The translations under genes and the position numbers were made by a program. From positions 231 through 64,230 of the forward strand of contig CAJTUA010000020.1 in the NCBI GenBank assembly GCA_910579615.1: a DNA stretch of 64,000 bases. Direction: 5' to 3'. The DNA comes from an uncultured Lachnospiraceae bacterium (GTDB lineage: Bacteria > Bacillota > Clostridia > Lachnospirales > Lachnospiraceae). How positions within the stretch are numbered: the first letter of the stretch is position 1; each line of letters begins with the position of its first letter. The notes beneath the pieces were generated by a model. That model was not told where the DNA came from. It saw only the letters and a list, made by a program, of their open reading frames with translations, and ran no database searches. Of this stretch, positions 51,534-60,881 are shown one piece after another.

Positions 51534-52369
51534 TTCTGCCCTCTCCAGACCTTTGGCGAGACGCCGTAAGTATTTTTAAATGCCCTTGAAAAATGCAGTT
51601 GGTTCGGATAGCCGACTGCATTTCCTATGTCTGCAACAGAAAGTTTGGTCATTTTTAATAATTCGGTTGCTTTTGCCATACGGTAACTGATTAAAAAATC
51701 CTGTGGTGTCTTCCCGACGGATTCATGAAAAATCTTTCCGAAATAGCTGCGGTTGATACCACAATGGGCAGCAATATCTTCAATGGAAATCTCGTATGGG
51801 AAATTCTGCTCAATATAGTTGATTGCCTCTTTGATGTAATAATCACTCATTTTTCCGGAATTCCCAAAGCGGACTGTAGCAACCGAGCGCGTCAGTGCAT
51901 CCAGAAAAATATAGAGATGCCCGATTAAGTGGAATGGCGTTTCACCGGAATGGTTTGCAATATACAGCATTTCCTGCATCATGGATTCGCGGAATTCCTT
52001 AGACGCAGCATGGTAAACCGGTTGGTCGGGGGAAAATCCCGCAATATCCAACATTTCTTTCACACGAAGCCCGTCAAATTCCAACCAGGTATATTCCCAG
52101 GGATTGTTTTCATCCGCGATATAGGTACTGATTTGCCCGGGAAAGAGCAAAAATCCCTGGCCGCTCCGAATCTTATATGTCTTTGTCTCTCCCTTCTTAT
52201 TGTTTGCCATCAAAGTTCCGGTACCAGAAATCACATAGTGGAAAAGAAAATGGTTTCTTGCAGCCGGACCATACATATGCGCCGGTTCACAGCGTTCCCA
52301 TCCATATTGATATAAACCTAAATCAATGAATTTTTCGTTGGGAAATATAGAAAATAATAAATCGTGCAT
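51530..52369 (-). CDS. AraC-family transcriptional regulator of the raffinose operon
   Basis: The 279-residue protein has an N-terminal cupin-like sugar-sensing domain (about 20-150, HFLFHYVISGTGTLMANNK, QGFLLFPGQISTYIADENNPWEYTWLEFDG) and a C-terminal pair of helix-turn-helices (EISIEDIAAHCGINRSYFGKIFHESVGKTPQDFLISYRM, VADIGNAVGYPNQLHFSRAFKNTYG). It is divergent from the sugar transport and alpha-galactosidase genes, in the place of RafR/MsmR. The three repeated boxes between the two genes are its likely sites. It overlaps asparaginase tail-to-tail by four bases. Confidence 0.93.
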   Translation of the reverse strand: MHDLLFSIFPNEKFIDLGLYQYGWERCEPAHMYGPAARNHFLFHYVISGTGTLMANNKKGETKTYKIRSGQGFLLFPGQISTYIADENNPWEYTWLEFDGLRVKEMLDIAGFSPDQPVYHAASKEFRESMMQEMLYIANHSGETPFHLIGHLYIFLDALTRSVATVRFGNSGKMSDYYIKEAINYIEQNFPYEISIEDIAAHCGINRSYFGKIFHESVGKTPQDFLISYRMAKATELLKMTKLSVADIGNAVGYPNQLHFSRAFKNTYGVSPKVWRGQN

Positions 52370-52396
52370 AAAGCCGCCTCCTTACCTCTACTATAT

Positions 52397-52499
52397 ACCA
52401 AAATGCTAGATGAATGCAAGATAAAGATTAAAAGGCGGCATTTTGGCATAAAAGTGCGATAATACTGATATTTTGTATCGCATTTTGGTATGCTATAAT
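52397..52499 (+). promoter_or_regulatory. Raffinose operon control region: three GCATTTTGGY boxes and -10
   Basis: The 10-bp sequence GCATTTTGGT occurs inverted at 52397-52406 and direct at 52480-52489; a near-identical GCATTTTGGC lies at 52438-52447. The last two are spaced 42 bases apart, about four helical turns. TATAAT at 52494-52499 follows the third box by five bases, and its -35 match is poor, as expected for an activator-dependent promoter. The spacing would place an AraC-type activator next to RNA polymerase. Confidence 0.75.
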
Positions 52500-52545
52500 A
52501 AAGCTACAAAAAATAAAGGGGTTCAGGAAAGGAGATAATGCCTAA

Positions 52546-53820
52546 ATGCTAAGAAAAAACAAAAAAATTTTATTTGCGGCAGCCCTATCCTTTTTGGGGC
52601 TTTCCGCCGCAGGGTGCGGCAGCAGAAATGTGGACGGCGAAAAAACAGTGATTGAACTGCTGCATTATAAGCCGGAGGCAGTCAGCTATTTTGAGGAGGT
52701 TGAAAAGCGTTTCAATGAATCCCATGAGGATATTGAACTTAAAATAACCTCCCCCAACGATGCGATGACAGTGTTAAAAACGCGCCTGATTCGGGAGGAT
52801 AATCCGGATATTATCGGCATTGGCGGTGATTTCAATTACGCAAATTTTATTGATGCGGGAATCCTGATGGACATTTCGGACTTTGACGGGTTAAACAGCA
52901 TCCGGAAAAATTACTTAGATATCAACGAAAATCTGGAGTTTGTTCCGACAGATGGTACTTACGGCGTGCCTTATATGGCAAACGCAGCCGGGATTTTATA
53001 TAACCGGGATATGTTTGAAGAATACGGGTGGCAGATACCAAAAACGTGGGATGAATTGCTCTCGCTGTGTGAAGAGATTCAAAAAGCGGGGAAATTGCCG
53101 TTTTATATGGGGTACAAGGATACCTGGACCTGCCTTTCACCGTGGAACAGCGCAGCGGCTTCCCTGACAGGGGCTACCGTGTGTAAGGATGTCAACCGGG
53201 GTGCGACGACCTTTACAGAGCAGTACCGGACGCTTGCCGAGCAGATGAAAACGCTGTTGCAGTACGGTCCAAAGGACTTCGCGGCATATTCTTACAACGA
53301 CGCGTGTACGGCATTTGCGCGAGGGGAATCTGCCATGTTCATGATTGGAAGCTATGCCGTGCCACAGATAAAATCCGTAAATCCGGACATAAACATTGAT
53401 TCCTTTGTTTATCCGGCATCAGACCGTGCGGAGGAAAATATTCTGACATCAGGCATTGATTTGCAGTTCTGCATCATGCAGGATTGTCCGGACAAGGAAG
53501 CCGCATATGAGGTACTTCGCTTTTTCCTTGAGGATGAGAATGTGCAGGCATACATGGATAATCAGAATTCAATCCCATGCAAGGAAGGAACATTTACCCT
53601 GGCGCCAATGCTTGATGGTATGAAGGAATGTATCGAGGAGGGGAAAGTAACGGATTTTCAGGATCATTTTTACCCTGCGGAGATGGCTGCTGAGGCATTG
53701 ATACAAACTTATTTATTGGATGGGGATACGGATAAATTCCTGAAAAAATTCGATGAAGCGTGGGTGAGGTATAACCGCGACCTGATTGAAAAAGTGAAAA
53801 AATATGAGGCGGAACATTGA
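52546..53820 (+). CDS. Sugar-binding lipoprotein (ABC importer, family 1)
   Basis: The 424-residue protein has a lipoprotein signal (MLRKNKKILFAAALSFLGLSAAGC) and a two-lobed solute-binding fold with TVIELLHYKPEAVSYFEEVEKRFNESHEDIELK, VPYMANAAGILYNRDMFEEYGWQIPKTWDELL and FARGESAMFMIGSYA. It captures raffinose-type oligosaccharides (inferred from the operon) and passes them to the two permeases. GGAAAGGAG precedes the start. It is the RafE/MsmE counterpart. Confidence 0.92.
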   Translation: MLRKNKKILFAAALSFLGLSAAGCGSRNVDGEKTVIELLHYKPEAVSYFEEVEKRFNESHEDIELKITSPNDAMTVLKTRLIREDNPDIIGIGGDFNYANFIDAGILMDISDFDGLNSIRKNYLDINENLEFVPTDGTYGVPYMANAAGILYNRDMFEEYGWQIPKTWDELLSLCEEIQKAGKLPFYMGYKDTWTCLSPWNSAAASLTGATVCKDVNRGATTFTEQYRTLAEQMKTLLQYGPKDFAAYSYNDACTAFARGESAMFMIGSYAVPQIKSVNPDINIDSFVYPASDRAEENILTSGIDLQFCIMQDCPDKEAAYEVLRFFLEDENVQAYMDNQNSIPCKEGTFTLAPMLDGMKECIEEGKVTDFQDHFYPAEMAAEALIQTYLLDGDTDKFLKKFDEAWVRYNRDLIEKVKKYEAEH

Positions 53821-53834
53821 GAGGGGGAAGGAAA

Positions 53835-54758
53835 ATGAAAGGAAACAAAAACAGAGCGGGCATGGCAGGACAGGGCGGAAAGAAGGCAAACAGGATGAGC
53901 CTGAACGGAAAAAGCCGCACCTTTTTGCTGATTACGATACCGATTGTAGCTCTCTTTTTCCTGTTTAATACACTGCCGCTGATACAGGGCGTGGTGTACA
54001 GTTTCACCAATTTCAGGGGCTACGGGGATTATGAATGGGTAGGGCTGCGCAATTATATCGACCTGTTCCGGGATGCCCGGGTTGGCAACTCTTATCTGTT
54101 TACCTTCAAGCTTGCAGTGGTTACAACGATTATTGTAAATGTCCTAAGTCTTTTGCTCGCGATGGCGTTAAACAGTAAAATTAAATTTAAGAATACCTTG
54201 CGCGGTCTTTATTTTTTGCCGAACGTGCTTGGCGGTCTGGTGGTCGGTTACATCTTCAATTACTTTTTCACATATATCCTGCCGGAGCTGGCAAAAATGC
54301 TTGGCTTTGAGGGGAACAGCATGCTTGCAAATTCAAAGACGGCATGGCTTGCAATTGCGGTTGTCTGTGCGTGGCAGTCAATTGCGATGAATACTATTAT
54401 ATACATTTCCGGTTTACAGACTGTGCCGGAGGATGTGTACGAGGCGGGTTCTTTGGACGGCGCGACAGGGTGGTCAAAATTCCGTAACCTGACTTTCCCG
54501 TTGATTTTCCCGTTTTTTACAATCAATCTGGTGCTCTGCATGAAAAACTTTTTGATGGTATTTGACCAGATTATGTCACTGACAAAAGGCGGACCTGCCC
54601 AGAGTACGGAATCCATTTCCTATCTCATTTACAACAATGGTATGAGCGGCGGGCAATTTGGCTTCCAGAGTGCGAACGCGGTGTTGTTTTTTGTATTGAT
54701 AGTAATAATATCCGTGGCGCAGATGACATTTTTGGGTAAAAAGGAGGAGCAGTTATGA
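53835..54758 (+). CDS. Sugar ABC transporter permease (RafF/MsmF-like)
   Basis: The 307-residue protein has six membrane helices. The EAA loop reads VYEAGSLDGATGWSKFRNLTFPLIFP, where the ATPase would dock. It starts after GGGGGAAGGAAA. It overlaps the next permease by four bases. No ATPase gene is in the operon; a shared MsmK-type ATPase elsewhere is the usual solution in Firmicutes. Confidence 0.92.
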   Translation: MKGNKNRAGMAGQGGKKANRMSLNGKSRTFLLITIPIVALFFLFNTLPLIQGVVYSFTNFRGYGDYEWVGLRNYIDLFRDARVGNSYLFTFKLAVVTTIIVNVLSLLLAMALNSKIKFKNTLRGLYFLPNVLGGLVVGYIFNYFFTYILPELAKMLGFEGNSMLANSKTAWLAIAVVCAWQSIAMNTIIYISGLQTVPEDVYEAGSLDGATGWSKFRNLTFPLIFPFFTINLVLCMKNFLMVFDQIMSLTKGGPAQSTESISYLIYNNGMSGGQFGFQSANAVLFFVLIVIISVAQMTFLGKKEEQL

Positions 54759-55591
54759 TGAGGGATAAGGAAAAAAGCAATGTCGGGCTGACCGTTCTTT
54801 TGATTTTCGGGCTGATTACCATTGCCTTTCCGCTCTATATGGCGGTGGTAATTGCATTCAAACAGCCTTCGGAGATGACGAACAGTATCCGTGGTATTTT
54901 ATCGCTCCCAAAGCATTTTGGCCTGGATAATTTCAGGGAGGCGATGCGGGTGACGGATTTCTGGCGTTCCCTTGGGAACAGTTTGTTTATCACACTGGCG
55001 ACCATTGCACTGTCCATCGTGGTGCATTCCCTGATTGGCTATGTTTTGGGGAGGAGCAAGGCAAAGAGTAAGTTTTATAATGTTATTTATCTATACCTGG
55101 TCAGCGGCATGTTCGTTCCGTTTGCCATATTAATGATGCCGTTGGTTAAACAGACGGCGCGGATGGGGCTTTCGAATATGTTTGGCGTGATTTTGCTGTA
55201 CACCGTGTTTTATCTGCCGATGAATACCATGCTATATTCCGGGTATTTGAAAAATCTTCCGTTGGCATTGGAGGAGGCCGCCTGTGTGGATGGTGCGAGC
55301 ACATGGAGAACTTTCTGGAGAATTATATTCCCAAACATGCGGCCAATGCATGCGACCGTGGCAATCCTTACTGCCCTTGGGACATGGAATGATGTTATGA
55401 CACCCCTTGTTATTATGTCGGGCGATAAAAACACGCTGCCATTGGCGCAGCTGAATTTCCAGAGCCAGTTTGGTACAAATTATAATCTTGCGTTTGCGTC
55501 CTATCTGTTGGCGCTTCTGCCGATTGTGCTGTTTTATATCATCTGCCAGAAGCAGATTATTGCAGGTGTCGCGAACGGGGCGGTAAAATAA
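54755..55591 (+). CDS. Sugar ABC transporter permease (RafG/MsmG-like)
   Basis: The 278-residue protein has six membrane helices and the EAA-loop ALEEAACVDGASTWRTFWRIIFPNMRP. AAGGAGGAG inside the previous gene provides its ribosome binding site. With the preceding permease it forms the heterodimeric pore of the oligosaccharide importer. A 74-base gap leads to the alpha-galactosidase gene. Confidence 0.92.
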   Translation: MMRDKEKSNVGLTVLLIFGLITIAFPLYMAVVIAFKQPSEMTNSIRGILSLPKHFGLDNFREAMRVTDFWRSLGNSLFITLATIALSIVVHSLIGYVLGRSKAKSKFYNVIYLYLVSGMFVPFAILMMPLVKQTARMGLSNMFGVILLYTVFYLPMNTMLYSGYLKNLPLALEEAACVDGASTWRTFWRIIFPNMRPMHATVAILTALGTWNDVMTPLVIMSGDKNTLPLAQLNFQSQFGTNYNLAFASYLLALLPIVLFYIICQKQIIAGVANGAVK

Positions 55592-55665
55592 AGGGGATTT
55601 GCGTTGGAAGGGCAGGGGCAGGATTATAAACGGCTCCTGCCTGGAATGGAACAGGAGAATGGACG

Positions 55666-57882
55666 ATGGCGATTGTATATGATAAAGAGCAGGGGATTTT
55701 TTCTTTGCATACCAGAAATTCCACTTACCAGATGAAGGTGGATGGATACGGGTATCTGCTGCACTTATATTACGGAAAAAAAATAAATACATTCATGGAC
55801 TATATGCTCCCATACTATGACAGGGGGTTTTCCGGAAATCCTTACGATGCAGGGGAGGACCGCACATATTCCCTGGACGTACTTCCGCAGGAGTTCCCGG
55901 TGCTTGGTACCGGGGACTATCGCAGCTGTGCACTTAAAGTCAGGGAGGAAAATGGCTGCTGTGGCTGTGACCTGCGCTATGCAGGGCATGAGATTTTGGA
56001 TGGGAAATATGCGTTGGATGGTCTTCCGGCATCTTATTCCGAACAGGCACAGACTTTGGAAATAAAGCTAAAGGATGAGAGAACCGGGATGGGGGTTACA
56101 CTATTATACGGTGTTTTGGAAGACTGCGATGTGATTGCGAGGAGCGCCCGGGTGGAAAATGCCGGAAAAGCAAAATTATATTTGGAAAAGGCTGCGAGTG
56201 TATGCCTGGATTTTCTGTATGGGGATTATGATGTGCTGGCATTTTACGGGAGGCATGCGATGGAGAGGAATGTGCAGCGCACGGCGGTTTCCCACGGAAG
56301 GCAGGTCTTTGGCAGCAGCCGGGGGGCATCCAGCCATCAGTATAATCCTTTTGTTGTTTTGGCACAGCAGGAAGCAACGGAGCGCACGGGGGAGTGTTAT
56401 GGCGCGGCGTTTGTCTACAGCGGCAATTTTTGTGCGGAGGTTGAGAAGGACCAGTTTGACCAGACACGTTTCCTTATGGGGCTTTCGGAGGAGCAATTTT
56501 CGTATCCGCTTAAGCCGGGCAGTTTTTTTTGCGCGCCGGAGGTTGTCTTATCCTATTCACCGCAGGGAATCAACCAGCTTTCGCATAATTTCCATCACTG
56601 TGTTCAGGAGCATATCTGCCGGGGAAAATATAAAAATCAGGTGAGGCCGGTACTGGTCAACAGCTGGGAGGCCTGTTATTTTAATTTTGACGGAGAAGCG
56701 CTTGTAAGATTGGCAGAGCAGGCGGCGGAGCTTGGCGTGGAACTTCTGGTATTGGACGACGGGTGGTTTGGGCATCGCGACGATGATAATTCGTCCCTGG
56801 GGGACTGGGAGGTCAATGAAGAAAAACTTGGCTGCTCCCTTGGGGAATTGTCGGAACGTGTCCACCAAAACGGACTGAAATTCGGCATCTGGATTGAGCC
56901 GGAAATGATTTCGGAAGACAGTGATTTATATCGCCTTTATCCGGAATGGGCGCTTCAAATCCCAGGGAAAAAACCTGTGCGTGCCAGAAACCAGCTTGTG
57001 CTTGATTTTTCAAATCCGCAGGTGGTAGAATATATTTTTGGGAAGATTTCCGATGTTTTGCAGCAGGGAAAAGTGGATTATGTCAAGTGGGATATGAACC
57101 GGAGCCTTGCGGATATTTATTCGGGAAATGCGGAGGAGCAGGGCAGGGCATCCTATGATTATATGCTTGGTGTCTACCGTTTGCTTGAGCTGCTTACGGC
57201 GAAATTCCCGGATATTTTGTGGGAGGGCTGCTGTGGCGGCGGCGGGCGTTTTGATATGGGGATGCTTTATTACACGCCGCAGATATGGTGCAGTGATAAT
57301 ACCGATGCGGCAGACCGCGTCAGAATCCAGTATGGTACATCGTTTGGCTATCCCCTGTCGTCGATAGGGGCACATGTTTCCGCAGTGCCGAACCACCAAA
57401 CAGGCAGATCAATCAGTCTTTCTGCAAGGGGCATTGTTGCCATGACCGGGGCGTTTGGGTACGAATTGGACTTCGGGGAGCTGATAGAAGAGGAAAAAGA
57501 AGAAGTAAAAAGGCAGATTAAGGTGTACCATCAAATTGCGCCATTGCTGGTAAGCGGGAAATATTACCGGCTGAGCAATCCGGCAAGGGAAGAGTATGGT
57601 GCATGGATGGTGGTGGATGCAGAAAGAATGAATGCTCTGTTAAGTATTGTTATGTTGGACATTCACGGGAATATGCCTGTTATTTATGTCCGGCTGGATG
57701 GTCTGGATGCAGGGAAGAAATACAAGGAGCAGACAAGCGGGAAAGTATACACAGGGGAAGCATTGATGGCGTGTGGGCTGCCGGTTCCACTGCAAAAGGG
57801 GGATTATCAGGCCTGCCAGATGATATTTGAAGCGGTGGAGGATGAGCAGGATGGAAAATCTGGGAATGCAAATTGCAGATGA
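55666..57882 (+). CDS. Alpha-galactosidase (GH36)
   Basis: The 738-residue cytoplasmic enzyme removes alpha-1,6-galactose from raffinose, stachyose or melibiose. The N-terminal beta-sandwich is followed by a TIM barrel with LVLDDGWFGHRDDD (354-373), the nucleophile Asp476 in YVKWDMNRS, and the acid/base region WCSDNTDAADR (Asp544/547). GGAGAATGG precedes the ATG. Its length equals the galactosidase part of the R. gnavus AgaSK protein, and its last 32 bases overlap a P-loop kinase gene, matching the second AgaSK module. Confidence 0.95.
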   Translation: MAIVYDKEQGIFSLHTRNSTYQMKVDGYGYLLHLYYGKKINTFMDYMLPYYDRGFSGNPYDAGEDRTYSLDVLPQEFPVLGTGDYRSCALKVREENGCCGCDLRYAGHEILDGKYALDGLPASYSEQAQTLEIKLKDERTGMGVTLLYGVLEDCDVIARSARVENAGKAKLYLEKAASVCLDFLYGDYDVLAFYGRHAMERNVQRTAVSHGRQVFGSSRGASSHQYNPFVVLAQQEATERTGECYGAAFVYSGNFCAEVEKDQFDQTRFLMGLSEEQFSYPLKPGSFFCAPEVVLSYSPQGINQLSHNFHHCVQEHICRGKYKNQVRPVLVNSWEACYFNFDGEALVRLAEQAAELGVELLVLDDGWFGHRDDDNSSLGDWEVNEEKLGCSLGELSERVHQNGLKFGIWIEPEMISEDSDLYRLYPEWALQIPGKKPVRARNQLVLDFSNPQVVEYIFGKISDVLQQGKVDYVKWDMNRSLADIYSGNAEEQGRASYDYMLGVYRLLELLTAKFPDILWEGCCGGGGRFDMGMLYYTPQIWCSDNTDAADRVRIQYGTSFGYPLSSIGAHVSAVPNHQTGRSISLSARGIVAMTGAFGYELDFGELIEEEKEEVKRQIKVYHQIAPLLVSGKYYRLSNPAREEYGAWMVVDAERMNALLSIVMLDIHGNMPVIYVRLDGLDAGKKYKEQTSGKVYTGEALMACGLPVPLQKGDYQACQMIFEAVEDEQDGKSGNANCR

Positions 57883-58684
57883 ACAGAAAAGGAATGCGGA
57901 TATTTTGTATCCGTTGCTGCTCCGGAAGATATTGCCGGATGGCAGGAAAAAGGTGGTTGCAGTTTCTGGCGGTTCGGGCGTAGGAAAAACAGGGATGGCG
58001 TGGTTGCTGAAAGAGCGCCTGGACGCAGACGGGATTCCTGCATTGATTGTGTCGGGGGATAATTATCCGCACCGCATTCCCGCATATAATGATGCGGAGC
58101 GGCTGCGTATTTTCCGGATGGCGGGATTAAGGGGGCTGTTGGAGGAAAATGTTTATAATCCTGCTGTGAGGGAAGAATTAAAGGAACTGCAGATACACAA
58201 TCATGATGCAAAAGAGTTTCCGGGGAAATATCCGTGGCTGGCGGTTTACCACAGGTGGGGCGATACGGCGCTGGAAGAGTATTTGGGAACGGAAAATGAA
58301 CTGCTGTTTTCGGAGGTTTCTTTTGTATTATCTGCCTTTAAAAAAGGGGAAGAAACACTGATGCTGCGCCGGATGGGACGGGAGGCACATGAAGTCTGGT
58401 ATGAGGAAACAAAAAGCGGCAGCAGACAAGTGCTGATTTTGGAGTGGACACACGGGAACAGCCCGCTGCTTACAGGGGTGGATGTGTCCATTGTATTGAA
58501 AAGTACGCCAGAGGAAACTCTGGAAAACAGGAAAAAAAGAAACCGGGACGCCGCGGTTGCGAGTCCTTTTGTAGCACGCGTGCTGCGCATTGAGCAGAAG
58601 AAGATTGACAGGGAGCTTGGCAGAGCAGATTTGATACAGGATATGAAGGGCAATATTTGTTGTGATGTGCAGGAAAGGGGATAA
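57851..58684 (+). CDS. P-loop kinase, stand-alone sucrose-kinase module of AgaSK type
   Basis: The 277-residue protein has Walker A SGGSGVGKT (residues 39-47), the motif VSGDNYPHRIPAYNDAERLRIFR and an LILEWTHG segment. It looks like the C-terminal kinase domain of AgaSK, which turns sucrose into sucrose 6-phosphate with ATP. Here it is a separate gene. I start at ATG 57851, with GGAGG about nine bases upstream; a TTG at 57827 is also possible. Overlap with the galactosidase and a three-base gap to the next gene suggest tight coupling. Function is inferred from the AgaSK analogy. Confidence 0.72.
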   Translation: MENLGMQIADEQKRNADILYPLLLRKILPDGRKKVVAVSGGSGVGKTGMAWLLKERLDADGIPALIVSGDNYPHRIPAYNDAERLRIFRMAGLRGLLEENVYNPAVREELKELQIHNHDAKEFPGKYPWLAVYHRWGDTALEEYLGTENELLFSEVSFVLSAFKKGEETLMLRRMGREAHEVWYEETKSGSRQVLILEWTHGNSPLLTGVDVSIVLKSTPEETLENRKKRNRDAAVASPFVARVLRIEQKKIDRELGRADLIQDMKGNICCDVQERG

Positions 58685-58686
58685 CA

Positions 58687-60234
58687 ATGGAAGAAAAAAC
58701 GGGAAGCGTGGATAACCGTCCGATGCTCAATTTGTACCCGGACAGTGTTGGCGGGGATATGGAGGCATTTTATAAAGTGTTTGACCAGGAAGGATTTTCC
58801 GGTGCTTTTTCTGCGGTTTATTTGCTGCCAAGCATTTACCATTCGGATTTGGACCGTGGTTTTTCGGTGATTGATTATGACTTGGAGAAGAAATATAAAA
58901 CCACAGGGATACTGGAAAAAATTCAAGGAAAAGGGATTTATCTCAAGCTTGATTTTGTATTAAACCATGCTTCTGTGCAGTCGCCGCAGTTTCAGGATTT
59001 GCTGGAAAAGGGGAAGTCCTCGGAATACAAGGATTTTTTTATTGACTGGAACGAATTTTGGCAGGGGTGTGGCGGGATGACAAAGGAAGGCTATATCCTG
59101 CCGGAAAAACAGTATCTGGATAAAATGTTTTTCCGTAAACCTGGTCTGCCCCTGCTTATGGTAGAATTTGCAGACGGGAGCAGGGCTCCGTACTGGAATA
59201 CATTTTATCAGGAAATTCGTGAGGGTGAAGACTATCATTCCAGATATTTGGGACAGATGGACTTAAATATCCGCGCAAAAAAGGTGTGGGATTTTTACAG
59301 GGAAACGCTGGAAAAGCTTTCTGGTTACGGGGCAAAAATCATCCGTTTGGATGCCTTTGCCTATGCGCCAAAAACACCGGGGGCAAAGAATTTTCTGAAC
59401 GAGCCAGATACATGGGAACTGCTGGAAAAGGTTAAGGAACTGACACTGGAATATGATATGTCCCTGCTTCCGGAAATCCATGCAAGCTATGAAGAAAAGC
59501 GCTATGAAATGATTGCGCAGAAAGGCTATCTGACATATGATTTCTTTTTACCGGGTTTGGTAATTGATGCAATAGAACAACAGGACGGTAGTTTCCTGTC
59601 AAAATGGGCAAAGGAGCAGATGGCAAAGGGAATTCGCAGCGTCAATATGCTCGGGTGTCACGATGGTATCCCTGTGCTTGATTTGAAAGGCCTTCTGCCA
59701 AAAAAGCGTATTGATGGCCTGATTCAGCTGCTTGTGGAGCGCGGCGGCTATGTGAAGGATTTGCACGGTGATAAAAATGTGTATTACCAGGTAAATACCA
59801 CATATTACAACGCATTGGAAAAGAGGGATGCTGCGCTGCTTCTGGCAAGGGCAATCCAGTTATTTATGCCGGGAAAACCACAGGTATGGTATCTGGATTT
59901 GTTTGCCGGAGAAAATGATTATGCGGCAGTAAAGGCAGCAGGCCCGGGAGGACATAAAGAAATTAACCGGACGAATCTTTCGGCGGAGGACGTGGAGGAA
60001 AGGCTGCGGGCGGAAGTGGTGGTAAAACAGTTGGAAATGCTTCGCTTTCGGAACACTTTTCCTGCGTTTGGGTTTGGTGCGCGCCTGTCGGTAAAGTGCA
60101 GCAAAAGCGGTATGTATTTTATCTGGGAGCAAAGTGAGTATAGTGCGGAACTGGAAGTTGATTTTAAAGGTCTTACGTTTGTTATGAGAGGGGAAGGTAC
60201 AAAAGGGGAAGCGATTTTTTTGATGGAAGGATAA
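58687..60234 (+). CDS. gtfA: Sucrose phosphorylase (GH13 subfamily 18)
   Basis: The 515-residue enzyme splits sucrose with phosphate into glucose 1-phosphate and fructose. The catalytic nucleophile Asp222 is in AKIIRLDAFAY, the acid/base Glu263 in LLPEIHA and the stabilising Asp326 in MLGCHDGIP. Length and N-terminus fit sucrose phosphorylase rather than amylases. Close relatives also act on sucrose 6-phosphate or glucosylglycerate, so the substrate should be tested. AAAGGGG precedes the ATG. With the galactosidase it would convert raffinose into galactose, glucose 1-phosphate and fructose. Confidence 0.9.
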   Translation: MEEKTGSVDNRPMLNLYPDSVGGDMEAFYKVFDQEGFSGAFSAVYLLPSIYHSDLDRGFSVIDYDLEKKYKTTGILEKIQGKGIYLKLDFVLNHASVQSPQFQDLLEKGKSSEYKDFFIDWNEFWQGCGGMTKEGYILPEKQYLDKMFFRKPGLPLLMVEFADGSRAPYWNTFYQEIREGEDYHSRYLGQMDLNIRAKKVWDFYRETLEKLSGYGAKIIRLDAFAYAPKTPGAKNFLNEPDTWELLEKVKELTLEYDMSLLPEIHASYEEKRYEMIAQKGYLTYDFFLPGLVIDAIEQQDGSFLSKWAKEQMAKGIRSVNMLGCHDGIPVLDLKGLLPKKRIDGLIQLLVERGGYVKDLHGDKNVYYQVNTTYYNALEKRDAALLLARAIQLFMPGKPQVWYLDLFAGENDYAAVKAAGPGGHKEINRTNLSAEDVEERLRAEVVVKQLEMLRFRNTFPAFGFGARLSVKCSKSGMYFIWEQSEYSAELEVDFKGLTFVMRGEGTKGEAIFLMEG

Positions 60235-60390
60235 TAGGAATATATTTTAAAGTATCCAAAGAACAGAAGAGTATTTAAAAAACTGTGACAGAATAAAATC
60301 TTATAAAATGTAGAAAAAAGAACAATTGGGGCGGATTATCAATAAAGGGAAGCGATGGAATTGGAAGGGCAATATTTTTTCGTTTCCCGC

Positions 60391-60419
60391 TTGACAGCCG
60401 CCCTTAAGTGTGTTATGAT
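60391..60419 (+). promoter_or_regulatory. Promoter of the metal-efflux unit
   Basis: TTGACA (60391-60396), 17 bases, TATGAT (60414-60419). Confidence 0.78.
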
Positions 60420-60427
60420 ATAACCAA

Positions 60428-60449
60428 CAATTAAAAGATTGTTTAATTG
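60428..60449. promoter_or_regulatory. Operator-like palindrome over the transcription start
   Basis: CAATTAAA (60428-60435) and TTTAATTG (60442-60449) form a perfect 8-bp dyad with a six-base centre. It begins nine bases after the -10 box, so a bound repressor would cover the start point. Metal-sensing repressors (ArsR- or Fur-type) use similar AT-rich dyads; the regulator is not in the window. Confidence 0.6.
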
Positions 60450-60542
60450 ATAAATAATGAAAGCCCAAAACGGCATAACCCCTGATATCGGGGTATCCGG
60501 AAGGGGTTTGCGGGATTATCAGTAGAAAGGATGGAAAGAATC

Positions 60543-60761
60543 ATGAAAAAGAGCTACAAAATTGAAGTGGACTGTGCAGCGTGCGCAATGAAGATGGAGG
60601 AGGCAGCAAAGAAAGTCGCGGGGGTAAAGGACGCGGGGGTTGCGTTTATGACGCAGAAAATGAGCGTGGAGTTTGAGGATGGCGCAGATGTGGCAGGCGT
60701 TATGGAGGAAGTACGCAAGCAGTGCAAGAAGGTAGAATCGGATTGCGAAGTTTTCCTGTAA
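60543..60761 (+). CDS. Small heavy-metal-associated (HMA) domain protein
   Basis: The 72-residue protein is a single HMA ferredoxin-like domain with the metal-binding CAAC motif (Cys11, Cys14) in IEVDCAACAMKMEEAAKK. Such proteins carry soft metals as chaperones or as the N-terminal domain of P-type ATPases. Here the ATPase downstream lacks that domain, so this looks like its separate counterpart. An in-frame ATG at 60531 has its binding site too close, so I prefer 60543. Confidence 0.85.
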   Translation: MKKSYKIEVDCAACAMKMEEAAKKVAGVKDAGVAFMTQKMSVEFEDGADVAGVMEEVRKQCKKVESDCEVFL

Positions 60762-60881
60762 TTCCTGGCGGTGCAATGTGATGTACCCTGTAAATTGGAA
60801 CAATAGGGCGTGGGGGATAAGAAAAGAAATAGGACATAGCGAAAAATTGTCCGCGGTATGAAAATAAAAATTCGATGTTGG

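Larger units (their letters stand above)
60235..60542. other. Intergenic control region of the metal-efflux unit
   Basis: It contains the promoter at 60391-60419, an operator-like dyad at 60428-60449, and a small hairpin ACCCC/GGGGT near 60478-60496. The proximal half downstream of the sucrose phosphorylase gene shows no clear terminator. Confidence 0.5.
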
